A stretch of 20,345 nucleotides of DNA from Priapulus caudatus (GCF_000485595.1 NW_014577122.1:41664-62008); one strand, 5' to 3'. Numbered from the stretch's first letter, positions 9,281 through 18,875 are shown. A program made the numbers and translations. Notes: a model not told the origin generated them from the sequence alone.

Positions 9281-9375
9281 AAGAAATTTATTGATATCAT
9301 TAAATAAATCTATCATAAAATTATAATTTACATTAATATAATAAATTAATTATTAAATAAATTTGAGTAATTACT
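9281..9375. other. very AT-rich stretch
   Basis: About 95 bp of TTAAATAAAT-type sequence with several AATAAA-like words. It could be a matrix-attachment-like or merely low-complexity region. No repeat unit stands out. Confidence 0.6.
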
Positions 9376-10799
9376 ACGTATCACAATCAACGAGTAATTT
9401 CCTATATATCTAACGGGGCACCATCTGCGTCAGCGGGGCAGGGTGGTGGTTATCAGGCACGTTTGTCTTTGGCGACAATGGAGGATCAAGCTACATGGCT
9501 CATTTCAGTTTATTTGCATAGAGATCGGACATCCCAGGAGGGAAAGCGCAAACCACAGCTGTGATGTCTCCCTACCAGTGCAAGTAACGCATTGGGCTCG
9601 CTCATCTAGCAAGGCACCATTCATGACAGCTTTTGACGGCGCAGATTAAATATTGTTATTAATGTAGTTTTCTAAACATGCTTTTCATCGCGGGACGGGT
9701 TTAAGCCACGATCTGACTGCGGCTACTTGCCTCCATTACTCACGTTTACTAACGTATAGCACATCGGTAATAGCAACCATTAGTAAGTAGTCGACACACA
9801 CACTGCTGCATCTATAACTTCGGGCACAATCTTACGAAACTTGGGCGATGAGTGCATACAATCTGTGCAATGTGTCAGCATATAGTTTTTACCATGAACA
9901 TAGAAGAGACAATGGGGAAGGGGGTCCATTCCCCATATCTCAGGTACAAAAATATTCTATTTTTTAGTTCCTAGCTAAATAAAATCGCAAATTCTAGTTC
10001 TTTGGAATCTTAAAACCGATAATTTAGATAATTTATTTTGTATTTTCCTGAACCCGGATAATTAAAATGGTCCAATCACGCGTCTTCACAATATTCGACC
10101 TTCAATATAAGCTTCGGTGGAACAACGATGAAACGAGAAGTGGTAGCTACGAACGACTCTCATGCCGTACGAGCAAGACAGTCCCACAGACAAATGATTT
10201 GCGTTTTGCCTTTTGTCTAGGACGCTATTATACGCGGTGACGGTGGAGTGTACTAACAACACCCACTGCTAGACCGCCAGAGCGCCATCTGTAATTACTA
10301 AAGTACTTGCGAGGAGGAGCTTTGTTTGATTAAACCACTTCAGTGAAAATTTAACAATAGCACGCACGTGTTTTATGTTTGTTCAGAAACGTTTTATTTG
10401 TGAATTGTAACGACAAAAAAAACGAACGAGCGACAGGATACTATTTTTTACATTGTGAATTCTTTACACGCGCCCGGAGTGGGTTCGGATATAGTCTGTT
10501 ATGTGGCAAGGCTATATAGATGAGAATCTAAAATCGTGCATTTGAAATTATATGAATCTGTATAGTATAATATTTTAATTCACGGAAAATCCGTGTAAAA
10601 CGTCAAAATGTGTTCGTGACAAACTCATTCTTCTCGTTAAATGGAGCCAATGTTTTACGGTGCAATTGTCATGTGATTCCCAAACCTAACAAACGTTAAG
10701 GTGATGCGTAGACGCAATCTCTCACTCCCTGCAATCATAATTCAGCCTTAATACCTACGTCACGCGTACACGATGAGATGCCCAACTTTAAAAAACTTT
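9376..10799. other. unique intergenic sequence, no gene seen
   Basis: About 1.4 kb. The 68-codon plus-strand frame at 9443-9649 has no domain I know. Its surroundings (GCACCATCTGCGTCAGCGGG at 9418) show no splice or initiation context strong enough to call an exon. An exact AGCGCCATCT word at 10281-10290 is listed separately. Confidence 0.55.
10281..10290 (-). promoter_or_regulatory. candidate CTCF-type insulator motif (AGATGGCGCT)
   Basis: The plus strand reads CCGCCAGAGCGCCATCTGT, whose reverse complement contains AGATGGCGCT. This is the known core preferred by insect and other bilaterian CTCF. Binding is inferred from the motif alone, and a single 10-bp match can occur by chance. Confidence 0.3.
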
Positions 10800-11126
10800 T
10801 AATTAATTGAAAGCACTTAATTATCAAACCAGTATGCATGTAATTAGGTAATGCTCACTGCACCAGTAATTAATTTCATGCTTCCCTTCAAACTGCAATT
10901 ATGGTTTTCCGCTTAATTTCTGACACGTGTGAGCATTTTAAATTAATTACTCATGACTGTCTGCGAAAAGTCTGTGTTTTTTCGCCTACACTAATCGTAA
11001 TTTCAAGTCATGTTTGCATTAGAATCTAATCCGGACACTCCCCCACGTCAACTCTCGCGTGAATTTACAAGACATTTGAATTGATTCTCGTTGTTTTTCG
11101 CGATGCAAACTAATTAGTTTATGCAT
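10800..11126. promoter_or_regulatory. dense homeodomain-site cluster, candidate enhancer
   Basis: Six perfect TAATTA cores occur in about 320 bp (10800, 10818, 10841, 10867, 10944, 11111). There are also two ATGCAT palindromes (10834, 11121), an ATGCAAAC octamer-like word at 11103 and an ACACGTGT E-box near 10923. The density is well above what the local base composition predicts and resembles animal developmental enhancers. Function is inferred; AT-rich drift could produce part of it. Confidence 0.4.
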
Positions 11127-12319
11127 TAGATTGCTGAAAAGATCCAATTGAAATTGCGTTTTTACTTCGAACTTTACTACTACTAGAAAGCTTTTTATCA
11201 TCAACAATGTCGGTGCTTTACGCGAATGCCACGAAAGGCGTCATTTTTATTCAGGAATAAAAAAAATTGCTAACGCGTTTCCGTTCCCGTTTCCGTTCCG
11301 CGGACGGATGAAGTATCGTTGCGGTAATGATGAAATGTGATTTCCTGTGCAGTGTGTGGGCATGTTATATACGCGAGGTTAGAGAGGCAGTGCAACAGAG
11401 TGTGTATACGATGTATTTTCACACGCTGCCAGTGAAGGGCGATAGCCCACACGATAGGCGCTGCACCTGCACGGACGTGTCACTACTCAGCTATATACTA
11501 GAGTGTATCTGATATTTGATGCATCTTCATCTACGTGACGATTGTTGTCCTCTCGCACATCCATATTTGACTTAGGCCTACATATCGATATATGACTTTC
11601 AGTGTCAGCAAATCGCGTTCGTTATAGTGGGTCTGCATGGGCATTGTTGGAAGTTTCGAATTGAAGCAATATTCGCTGTAATACGAGCTAAATACTGTTC
11701 GAATAATAGTAAAAGAGGTCCGCTATATAGACTCAACTCGTGCATAGGCTTACCACTGTGAAAATTCTGTATACGTTAGATAAGTGAATTAGGTGAATAT
11801 TTTGCTCGCATTGAATAATAATTTTATTAATGTAATGACTAATTGAAGTTAGACAAGTTATGAGTGCAGCGTGAATTACTGAAATTGGTTTTCATCAACT
11901 GTCAACAGTTTTGCAGTGGTGCTGCCTTCTTACTGACTACACTCGTAAAGCAATACATAACTAATCTGATCACCAATTCTCTTTGACTCACAGGAAACCA
12001 GTTGGAATATGTTAGGAATTAGCATACTGGTGAAATTTCGTAACTAAGAAACAGCTTCCAGTTTGTTTTCAATGGCGGATAAAATCGCTTAAACATAAAA
12101 TGCTCAGAATTGGTTCTGATTGTGACCATCGCCTCGGAATCGATCTACTGCCAATGCCTGTCAGATTTACGACTGTGGATTATAAAGTTATGACGAAAAT
12201 CACAATAATCGTTTTATCTAACGTCTGTTAAAAGTGCATCGCGGGGAATCGCAAGGAAGCCGGAAAGAAAGGACACAAATGAAAGTCCTAGATCCCTCCT
12301 TATTCCTGAGTTTCCTAGG
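11127..12319. other. unique intergenic sequence, no gene seen
   Basis: About 1.2 kb of non-repetitive DNA. Frames of 60-62 codons at 11019-11512 on both strands overlap each other and have no recognisable content. A small repeat of CGTTCCCGTTTCCGTTCCG lies near 11280-11298. Confidence 0.55.
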
Positions 12320-12709
12320 TTACCGCGAGGAAGCGTTCGTACAGTAATGACGTATAAACAATACCGTGAACGTTATAGCGCCTGACATCTCATTAGTTTG
12401 TACTCGTGTCGCATTGCGTCGGTCATCAGCTGTGCCGTACAGCCCCGTCACGCCAATTTGCCCGCATTCGACTACCCATCCCTGGACAAGTCTCTGCTCC
12501 TTAGCGTAATTGATGACCATTTTGCTTTTCCTCTTCTGCCCGGTAATTGTTTTCTGCATTAATGCAGCTGTCTCGATCACCACATGCGGCCCAATCGCTG
12601 TCAAATCGTCTTCCTCTGATCGAGGGACTCGTCGTAATTTAGCACTCCTCGCCTGTCTGTGCTTGTCCGAGATCTCGCGAGAGGCTGGGGCCGTCCCGGC
12701 GACCGATTT
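12320..12709 (-). other. open frame of 129 codons, possible orphan exon
   Basis: The minus strand is open from 12709 to a stop at 12320-12322, with no microsatellite content and mixed, protein-like composition (for example MQKTITGQKRKSKMVINYA near the middle). The first in-frame ATG lies well inside, so it would have to be an exon. Candidate acceptor AGs lie near its 5' side, but no strong donor was found; the stop falls at GCGGTAACC. I do not recognise the peptide. A frame this long is expected about once by chance in 20 kb, so this is a weak candidate only. Confidence 0.15.
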
Positions 12710-12840
12710 TTATTTGTTTAATCTTCCATTGTCTAGACGGCTTTGTCGGCTGATTGAATTTAAAATTTAGATTACATTGAAAAAAATGGTTGATATCGAC
12801 CATAATGTCGTAGTATTTTACACAGTATTTTCCAAAATAA

Positions 12841-12907
12841 CCTCTATCTCCCATCCTTTCTCACAATCTCTATATTCTCCTATCGCTATCTCGTCATCTG
12901 TCTCCCT

Positions 12908-12980
<73 letters not shown>

Positions 12981-13042
12981 TGTCTCTCTGTCTCTGTCTG
13001 TCTCTTTGTCTCTCCTCCTTTTCTTTTCCATTTCCTTCTATC
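12841..13042. repeat. polypyrimidine block with pure (CT)n core
   Basis: A TC-rich block whose core, 12911-12976, is uninterrupted TC. The flanks are degenerate CTCC and CTGT words. The Ser-Leu run in the overlapping plus-strand frame is repeat translation. Confidence 0.93.
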
Positions 13043-13098
13043 CCCGGCCTATGTATATATAATATTCGTTATATAACCTATATAAACCTCTCGTTATC

Positions 13099-13606
13099 AT
13101 TAGTAGCATTAGTAGCAGCAGTAGTAACAGTAGCAACAGTAGCAACAGTAGCAAAATAGCATTAGTAGCAACAGTAGCAACAATAGCATTAGTAGCATTA
13201 GTAGCAACAGTAGCAACAGTAGCAACAGTAGCAACAGTTGCAACAGTAACAACAGTGCAACAGCAGCAAAAACAGTAGCAACAGTAGCAACAGTAGCAAC
13301 AGTAGCAACAATAGCATTAGTAGCATTAGTAGCAACAGCAGCAACAACAGTAGTAACAGTAGCAACAGTAGCAACAGCAGCAACAAGAGTAGCAACAGTA
13401 GCAACAGTAGCAACAGCAGCAACAACAGTAGCAACAGTAGCAACAGTAACAACAGTAGCAACAGTAGCAACAGTAGCAACAGTAGCAACAGTAGCAACAG
13501 TAGCAACAGTAGCAACAGCAGCAGCAACAGTAGCAACAGCAGTAACAACAGTAACAACAGTAGCAACAGCAGCAACAACAGCAGCAACACTAGCAACAAT
13601 AACAAG
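13099..13606. repeat. 9-bp AGTAGCAAC array (~500 bp)
   Basis: AGTAGCAAC is repeated about fifty times, with variants AGCAGCAAC, AGTAACAAC and AGTAGCATT. The period is 9, a multiple of 3. The minus strand therefore reads Val-Ala-Thr in one frame, poly-Leu in a second and Cys-Tyr in the third, all without stops, while the plus strand has TAG in one frame. All-frame openness is a property of the unit and not evidence of a gene. The array ends at a GCGGCCGC site (13606-13613). Confidence 0.95.
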
Positions 13607-13851
13607 CGGCCGCTGCCGTGACAAACAGCCGCAGACGTCTACGGGACACCGCCGCTCTCACGGCGCACGCTGACGGGGAAGATGCTGCTGCTAGGCGATG
13701 ACACAGCGGCGTCACATAATACGGCGTGACAGGGCCATGACAAAGTGTGGTGGAAGCGAGCGTGAAATGGTGTCAGACAGCTGTAACGGCCCTGTAAAGC
13801 ACGACCGTCAATCAGCCGCGAGATCGCGCGCCCGAGTGGAAAATGATCGAT
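13607..13851. other. GC-richer unique spacer between repeats
   Basis: About 245 bp that is richer in CG dinucleotides than its surroundings and starts with a NotI-type GCGGCCGC. The minus strand stays open through it, but the frame continues into the GA tract. No start or splice context supports a gene. Confidence 0.5.
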
Positions 13852-14137
13852 AATGAGAGAGAGGGGTGAGGGAGAGAGGCGCGCGGGGGGTATCTGCTGC
13901 CCACACAATAGGCTCTGTGTTTTTTTGCAAGCACTGTGTCGAGGTAAGAGATGGTGAGAGAGCGAGAAGGAGGAGATAGATATAAAGATAGGCAGAGAGA
14001 GAGAGAGAGAGATAGAAATACAAAGGAGAGAGAGCGCGAGAGAGAGAGATGGAGAGAGAGGGGGAAAGAGAACGAACAATAGCAAATGAGAGAGGGGGGA
14101 GAAAGTGAAGGAGCGACGAGAGAGCGAATGCGAGAGC
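13852..14137. repeat. degenerate GA-rich homopurine block
   Basis: Mostly GAGA with AGAGAGCG, GGAGATAG and GGGGAGAAAG interruptions. Three minus-strand frames (129-148 codons, Ser-Leu rich) all pass through it and are repeat translation. Confidence 0.88.
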
Positions 14138-14147
14138 TATGACAAAC

Positions 14148-14221
14148 GCACATGCAAGCACGCATTCGCGCGCGCACACGCAAACGAGAGAACACACACA
14201 CGTACGCACGCAGGCATACAG
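14148..14221. repeat. CA/CG-rich alternating purine-pyrimidine tract
   Basis: Short runs of GCGCGCACACG, ACACACACACGTACGC and similar. Alternating CA and CG of this sort is prone to form Z-DNA. Confidence 0.75.
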
Positions 14222-14266
14222 GTATGAGTCACACGTGTATATGAGTATACTGTTTACAAGCGAAGC

Positions 14267-14296
14267 TTAGGGTTAGGGTTAGGGTTAGGGTTAGGG
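14267..14296 (+). repeat. interstitial TTAGGG array, five perfect units
   Basis: Exactly five TTAGGG units between CGAAGC and TAGATCTGC. It lies outside the tandem unit, and its flanks do not resemble those at 3217 or 6359, so it is an independent array. The G-rich strand is again the plus strand. Confidence 0.95.
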
Positions 14297-14298
14297 TA

Positions 14299-14924
14299 GA
14301 TCTGCTTGCGATGACACCGATGACGTTTCCAGACCCTGCCTCCGCGTCCGATAGTCACGTTGCTAAACAATGGCACACAGAGTAGCGCGAACTCGAGAGC
14401 TTTGTTCGGCAGCGCTGCCTCTCATCGTGATGGCACACCGTGCGGGTTTCTTCTGAAGCCCTTCTCTTACTTTAGCGCTGATTCGATCGCAACGTAGGGT
14501 TAGGAAAATATGGGGACAAGGTGGATGGGGAATGGGGACAAATGGTAGACAACTACGGGGTAACGTCTGATAAGCAATGGCTTGTCTAATCACCATAGGT
14601 CCTGACTGACGCATCCTTGATATATAAGTAGGCTGCGAACGATTAAGGAATGCTGTCGATTTTATGAGTGGGGAGGAGCTGATGGAAGTTCGATTTTGTT
14701 TGTCGATAGATCTTATCCAGATGGAAGGCCGTCGATAAGCAACCTGTGGGAGACTGTGACGGGGGATGGAGAATCTGGTCACCCGTGACATTACTGAAGC
14801 ATGCGACGTACGTCACAGCTCGTGAGTAAGTGCATGCGAGCATGACATTTAGTCGCGAGTTATACGGATGACGTCGCGCGGGGTCTGTGATGGTTGTAGG
14901 GAATCTACGACGCGCTCGCCTCGC
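14299..14924. other. unique sequence between telomere array and GT block
   Basis: About 625 bp. A TATATAAG box-like word sits at 14621. A 142-codon minus-strand frame (14363-14791), a second minus-strand frame running into the CA repeat, and a 55-codon plus-strand frame (14621-14788) overlap here. None has a recognisable domain. Confidence 0.5.
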
Positions 14925-14941
14925 GTGCACGTGTGCGTGTG

Positions 14942-14988
<47 letters not shown>

Positions 14989-15072
14989 TGGTGGTGTGTG
15001 CTGTGTCTCTGTGTGTTGCGTGCTTGTTTGTGTGGTTTCGTGTTGTGTGTGTGAGCTGGTGTGTGTGTGTGT

Positions 15073-15104
<32 letters not shown>

Positions 15105-15162
15105 TGTGGTGTGTGTGTGTGTGTGTGTGGTGTTGTGTGTTGTGTGTGTGTGTTGTGTGGGC
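14925..15162. repeat. (GT)n block 1
   Basis: A 44-bp pure GT run (14944-14987) followed by about 170 bp of interrupted GTGT, GTTGTG and GGTGTG words. Its complement yields the Thr-His frames and the plus strand the Cys-Val frames, which are artefacts. Long alternating GT has Z-DNA potential. Confidence 0.94.
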
Positions 15163-15904
15163 GTTGCGTGCGCGATGCAGCGTTGTGGGTCGTTGCAGTT
15201 GGCGGTATTCTCTGCTGCTATGTGAGCTCCGCGTGCGTGGCGTGGCATGCATGTGTTGCGGGGTGTCCGCGTGTGCGTTGTGCTCGCGGTGATCACGCTT
15301 CTGCTGAGCAGCCAATAACGCATTGCTACTCCCGTGCACGAAGCAACGCATCAACGGGAGCTTCGCCATCCACAACCTCACCACAAAAGATGTCGTCAGC
15401 AAACAGCCGTTCCCAGAGGAACAAATAGATGCGACACATAATCCCCACGACTGCCTACATGCATACATTCACAACTACGAGGTTCATGTATGCAACGCGA
15501 GATTACTGGCTCACGATCGCATCAATAATGCCCGCGCATTTCAAACAAAAAAATTACATACCTAGTAAACGGCCATTTCGATAGCGCGCCTATACTCTTC
15601 GGACGCGATAAGGGAGAGACGATAAGTCTTGTTAAAGAAGGCGCGTGTGCGGGCGATGCATTGTGTTTTGGGTGGGGGTGGGCGTGATCAGACATCAGCG
15701 TATGAAGCCCCTCCATTGTGGACTCGCTCACAGTTACGTCACACAGCTGCTCATTTGCAGGCTATCAGCTGAAACATGCGTCGTCTCGGAGAGACCAAAG
15801 TGGAGCTGATAAGCAGGGTTTGCGGCGTGCGAGGTGCGTCGCGTGCGTCGCGCTTGCGTGCTCGTATGTTCGTGCGTGGTGAGTGATGTCGTCCGTCGGT
15901 GTCG
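15163..15904. other. unique spacer between the two GT blocks
   Basis: About 740 bp with CGTG-rich edges and a less biased middle (15310-15600). The 80-codon plus-strand frame at 15323-15565 starts in unique DNA but matches no family I know. The opposite strand is open over the same stretch. Confidence 0.5.
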
Positions 15905-16260
15905 GCGTACATGCGTAGGTGCGTGTGTGTGCGTGCGGTGTGTGCGTAGGTGTGTGGTAGGTTGTGTGTGTGTGGTTGTGTTATGTGTAGGTGTGTGATG
16001 TGTGTGTGTGTGTGTGTGTGTGCCTGTGGCGGGCGTCGCGGTGTGCGTGCGTGCGTGGCGTGTGTGCGTCATGCGTGCGCTGTGGGCGTCGTGCGTGCGT
16101 GCTGCGTGCGCGTGCGTGCCTGCGTGTAGTGCGTTACTTGTCGTGCGGGTACGTGTGCGTGTCTATGTGTGTGAGTGCGTTGCGTGCCTTGGTGCTAAGT
16201 ACCCTAATCGCGGTGTGTGCGTAGGTGCGTGTGCGTGGGTGCTTCTGTCGTTGTGCGTCT
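15905..16260. repeat. (GT)n block 2 grading into GCGTGC repeats
   Basis: GTGTGTAGGTGTGT words, then a pure GT run near 15998-16022, then about 200 bp built of GCGT and GTGC tetranucleotides. The mix of TG and CG suggests CpG-rich GTGC units partly decayed to GTGT, or the reverse. Confidence 0.9.
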
Positions 16261-16452
16261 ATCTGGTACCGACGGCACGCGCATCCCAACGCCAGCCAAC
16301 ATCTATCATAACGTTAACGCTCTAATGTTACGTTAAGACACGCACAGCAGACTCATGTCAAAACAACGTACGTCGTGCACTTCCCTGCTCCGCACTGATA
16401 TATATGTATTATCTAACACATTAGCGCCGCTGTGCCTTCTGTCCTTACTAAT
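16261..16452. other. short unique spacer
   Basis: About 190 bp without repeat structure. It contains ATAACGTTAACGCTCTAATGTTACGTTAAG-type words (16306-16336), a local cluster of AACGTT and ACGTTA that may be a small degenerate inverted repeat. Confidence 0.5.
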
Positions 16453-16622
16453 CATATATATCTATAATTATATATTATATATATATATATATATATAATA
16501 TATGATATATATATATTAGTATATATATTATATATATATATATATATATCATATTATCATATATATATAGTATAATATATAATATATATATGATATATAT
16601 ATACTATATTATATATATATAT
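16453..16622. repeat. (TA)n palindromic tract, 170 bp
   Basis: Nearly pure A/T. Runs of TATATATA are punctuated by TAATAT, TGATAT, TCATAT and TAGTAT, so both strands look alike and many nested inverted repeats are possible. Such tracts extrude cruciforms and are frequent breakage and mis-assembly points. Confidence 0.93.
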
Positions 16623-16681
16623 TCCTCAGATATTCAGCAATACTATAACACGGTTATGTACTCGTTCTCCACGATCAAGCG

Positions 16682-16752
16682 AGCAACAACAACAACAGCC
16701 AGCAGCAAAGCAAGCAGCATAAGTAGTGAAGTAGGCAGCAGCAACAGCAGCA
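16682..16752. repeat. degenerate CAA/CAG/GCAAGCAG tract
   Basis: ACAACAACAACAGCCAGCAG, then AGCAAGCAGCAT and GGCAGCAGCAACAGCAGC. It is a short trinucleotide-rich tract next to the TA palindrome. Confidence 0.8.
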
Positions 16753-17949
16753 CTGTTCTTACCTCGATTCCCATATAATGTTGCAATTAGGTTGTTACGT
16801 GTGGATAAGCACGCTTGTTGTCCGAATGGATGTAGCGTAAACTTTGCCAGCTTATCTCGCCACGGTCCAGCCCCTGGCGGTATGGCGTCTTCCACATAAT
16901 TTATGGCAAGACTTGTGAATTAGGCTGTAGAATCCGTTCAGTCGTCGCGATCCGGACGGCTTCTAGGGCAGAATGCGTAATGTCGACTTGATTGGATAGC
17001 ACTGCTCGTGATAAGATCGTTTGACCGGTTATCGCCTCTACTGGAATCCTATAGGAGGCGGAGTAGTACCGCAGCTAGCCACTTCGTAATGAAAGATTAT
17101 TGTCACATAGTAGTATTCATTATAAGCCAGGTGTTATGTTATAGTAGTACAATTTGTATATCAATATTATTATTTATCTTCTACTATTAAAATTTTCAAC
17201 CGGTATGCGCGGTATTACGCCGGTATCGTTTAACCATTCGATAAACGCACTTACCCCACCTAAATTAACCCTAAGTGAGGCCTACATTAAACCTATTCAT
17301 CTCTAGCTGTGAGAACACAATAGGAGAGCATCTCGCTAGCAGAGCTGTGAGCAGCAGAGATATCGGGGTTCGCTTTTATTCGCATTTAAGGGGGCATCGC
17401 TTAAACGATCTATGTTCTGTGTGTAAACCAACCCTTCACGCCACGCTGGATTAAGTGTTCACCGCTTAATGGCGGACCACCGCTTAATCGGACAATTTCA
17501 TGGTTCTCGACCTCACTCGATCAGAAGCGGCGTCTACTCTATTTCATTCAACCCGCACCTGCCTGGACGCGGTAGCTCTAGAAAATCATTAATCTCTACC
17601 ACCCACGCGGCACGTCACGGCTGCTGCGTCCAGCGCACAGCCTGGAGACAGACACTGTCGCACTGTGACCCCTGAGGGGGGTATAATATGCGCACAAGTG
17701 ATAGCCCCCCCAGGGCCTTGATGCGCGTATACACCCCGCCTGTTACCCCAGCAACCTTGTCCTACGCAGACACCGGGGATGCGACGAACCTTAATTGCAG
17801 TTTGCGCTCGAACAAGTCGCTGTTACTCCCGCGCCGATCGAATTTCTTATGTCCGCCCAAAATTTGCTACATTATTCGTTACGAAACAAAAGAGCCCGCC
17901 TGCAAAATAGAGATGGATTGGACGTCCCTTACCTGATTACGCAGGTCAT
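16753..17949. other. unique intergenic sequence, no gene seen
   Basis: About 1.2 kb. Adjacent plus-strand frames at 17469-17675 (68 codons) and 17688-17936 (82 codons) are non-repetitive but carry no recognised motif. A G-run and a C-run face each other around 17676-17712 and could pair. The GTTTAACCATTC, AACCCTAAG and GCTTAAACG words near 17230-17410 are isolated. Confidence 0.5.
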
Positions 17950-18300
17950 ACGACGCGTCAAATCAAGCAGATAAATTGTTTTTAATAATAGATTAATGAA
18001 CGCGGGGGTGCCATCTTCGTGACTAATTAAAAGACCATGCTGTTCGGTATTATCATTGTCGTTATAACAAGAGATAATTAGGAAATACGCTGCCATGGTT
18101 AAGGCGCAATACGGCCGATGACAGATTACTTTTTGTCATTGCTGCCGTAGTATCACCGCTGTCTGTTCGACAGCTGACGTCACGCCTGATTAGGGACGAT
18201 CGGGACGGGCTGGTTAATCTAGATTCATGGCTATAATGCCTTTGCAGAGAGGGAAGCCCGATAATAATGGAAGAGATGCGAGAGATTAACCAGCGCCATG
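17950..18300. promoter_or_regulatory. candidate cis-regulatory element with CRE and homeodomain sites
   Basis: This short stretch holds a perfect palindromic CRE TGACGTCA (18175-18182) inside CAGCTGACGTCACG, so an E-box CAGCTG overlaps it. It also holds TAATTA at 18024 and 18075, GATTA at 18188, TAATCT at 18215 and AGATTAACC at 18282. CREB/ATF-family factors bind TGACGTCA, and homeodomain proteins bind the TAAT cores. Enhancer or promoter activity is inferred from motif density only. Confidence 0.35.
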
Positions 18301-18320
18301 AGGGGTATAGGGGAAGTAAA

Positions 18321-18456
18321 GGCGAGAGAGCGTGGCGACGAGATACGCGCCCGCACTAGAGAGAAATGAGAGCGAGTGAGAACGAAGGGAAAAGAGAGAG
18401 AAAGAAAAACGAAAGAGAGAGAGAGAAGATAGAGAAAGAGAGAAAGAGAGAACAGC
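18321..18456. repeat. GA-rich homopurine tract
   Basis: AGAGAG and GAAAGA runs with scattered C and T. The purine strand is the plus strand, as at 1-56 and 13852-14137. Confidence 0.88.
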
Positions 18457-18565
18457 TGGAAGATGCAGGGCGAAATAAATAATCAGATCGAAAGAAAGAA
18501 AGCCTATATATAGAAAAATTGGTGCAATCGATTTACGTACGCTCTCCTTCTATCTTAGATACAGA

Positions 18566-18610
18566 TAGTAGAAAGAAAGAAAGACCACGAAAAGAAGGAG
18601 CGAAAAGGGC
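18566..18610. repeat. short GAAA tract
   Basis: GAAAGAAAGAAAGACC and GAAAAG words leading towards the GATA array. AAAGAAAGAAAG also occurs at 18490-18501. Confidence 0.65.
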
Positions 18611-18635
18611 AACACTGGGCGAAATAAGAGAATGG

Positions 18636-18875
18636 ATAATATAGATAGAAAGATAGAATGGCTAGGTAAATATAGAATAGATAGATAGATAAGGATAGAT
18701 AGTAGATAGATGAGATAGATAGAAGAAGATAGATAGATAGATAGATTAGATAGCTAGATAGATAGATAGATAGATGAGATAAGGCATAATAAATTAGATA
18801 AATAGATAGATAGATATACAGACACGACAGATAGCACAGACAGACATACAGGACAGACAGATAGATAGATATCAA
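18636..18875. repeat. GATA/GACA tetranucleotide array
   Basis: TAGATAGATAGA runs make up most of 18640-18815, with AGATGAGAT-type interruptions. CAGACAGACA and GACAGACAGATAGATA follow at 18816-18871. The open minus-strand frames (Ser-Ile-Tyr-Leu repeats) are repeat translation. GATA mixed with GACA is the composition of Bkm-type satellites. Confidence 0.93.

Noticed and set aside
13109-13624. Poly-Leu and Val-Ala-Thr proteins of 135-171 residues
   Set aside because: Produced by a 9-bp repeat that is stop-free in every minus-strand frame.
13639-14209. Three overlapping minus-strand frames with Ser-Leu-rich, signal-peptide-like stretches
   Set aside because: All three read through the GA-rich block. 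The hydrophobic look comes from the CT codons Ser and Leu.
14621-14788. Plus-strand frame of 55 codons starting beside a TATATAAG box, protein-like composition
   Set aside because: Short, no ATG in a useful position and no domain I can name. The box alone is too weak to call a promoter.
14643-15468. Long minus-strand frames of 187-226 codons rich in His and Thr
   Set aside because: Most of their length is the complement of the GT repeat. The two frames overlap, and the plus strand is equally open as Cys-Val.
17469-17936. Two adjacent plus-strand frames of 68 and 82 codons as a broken gene
   Set aside because: Different frames, no recognised motif, no splice signals joining them, and lengths well within chance.
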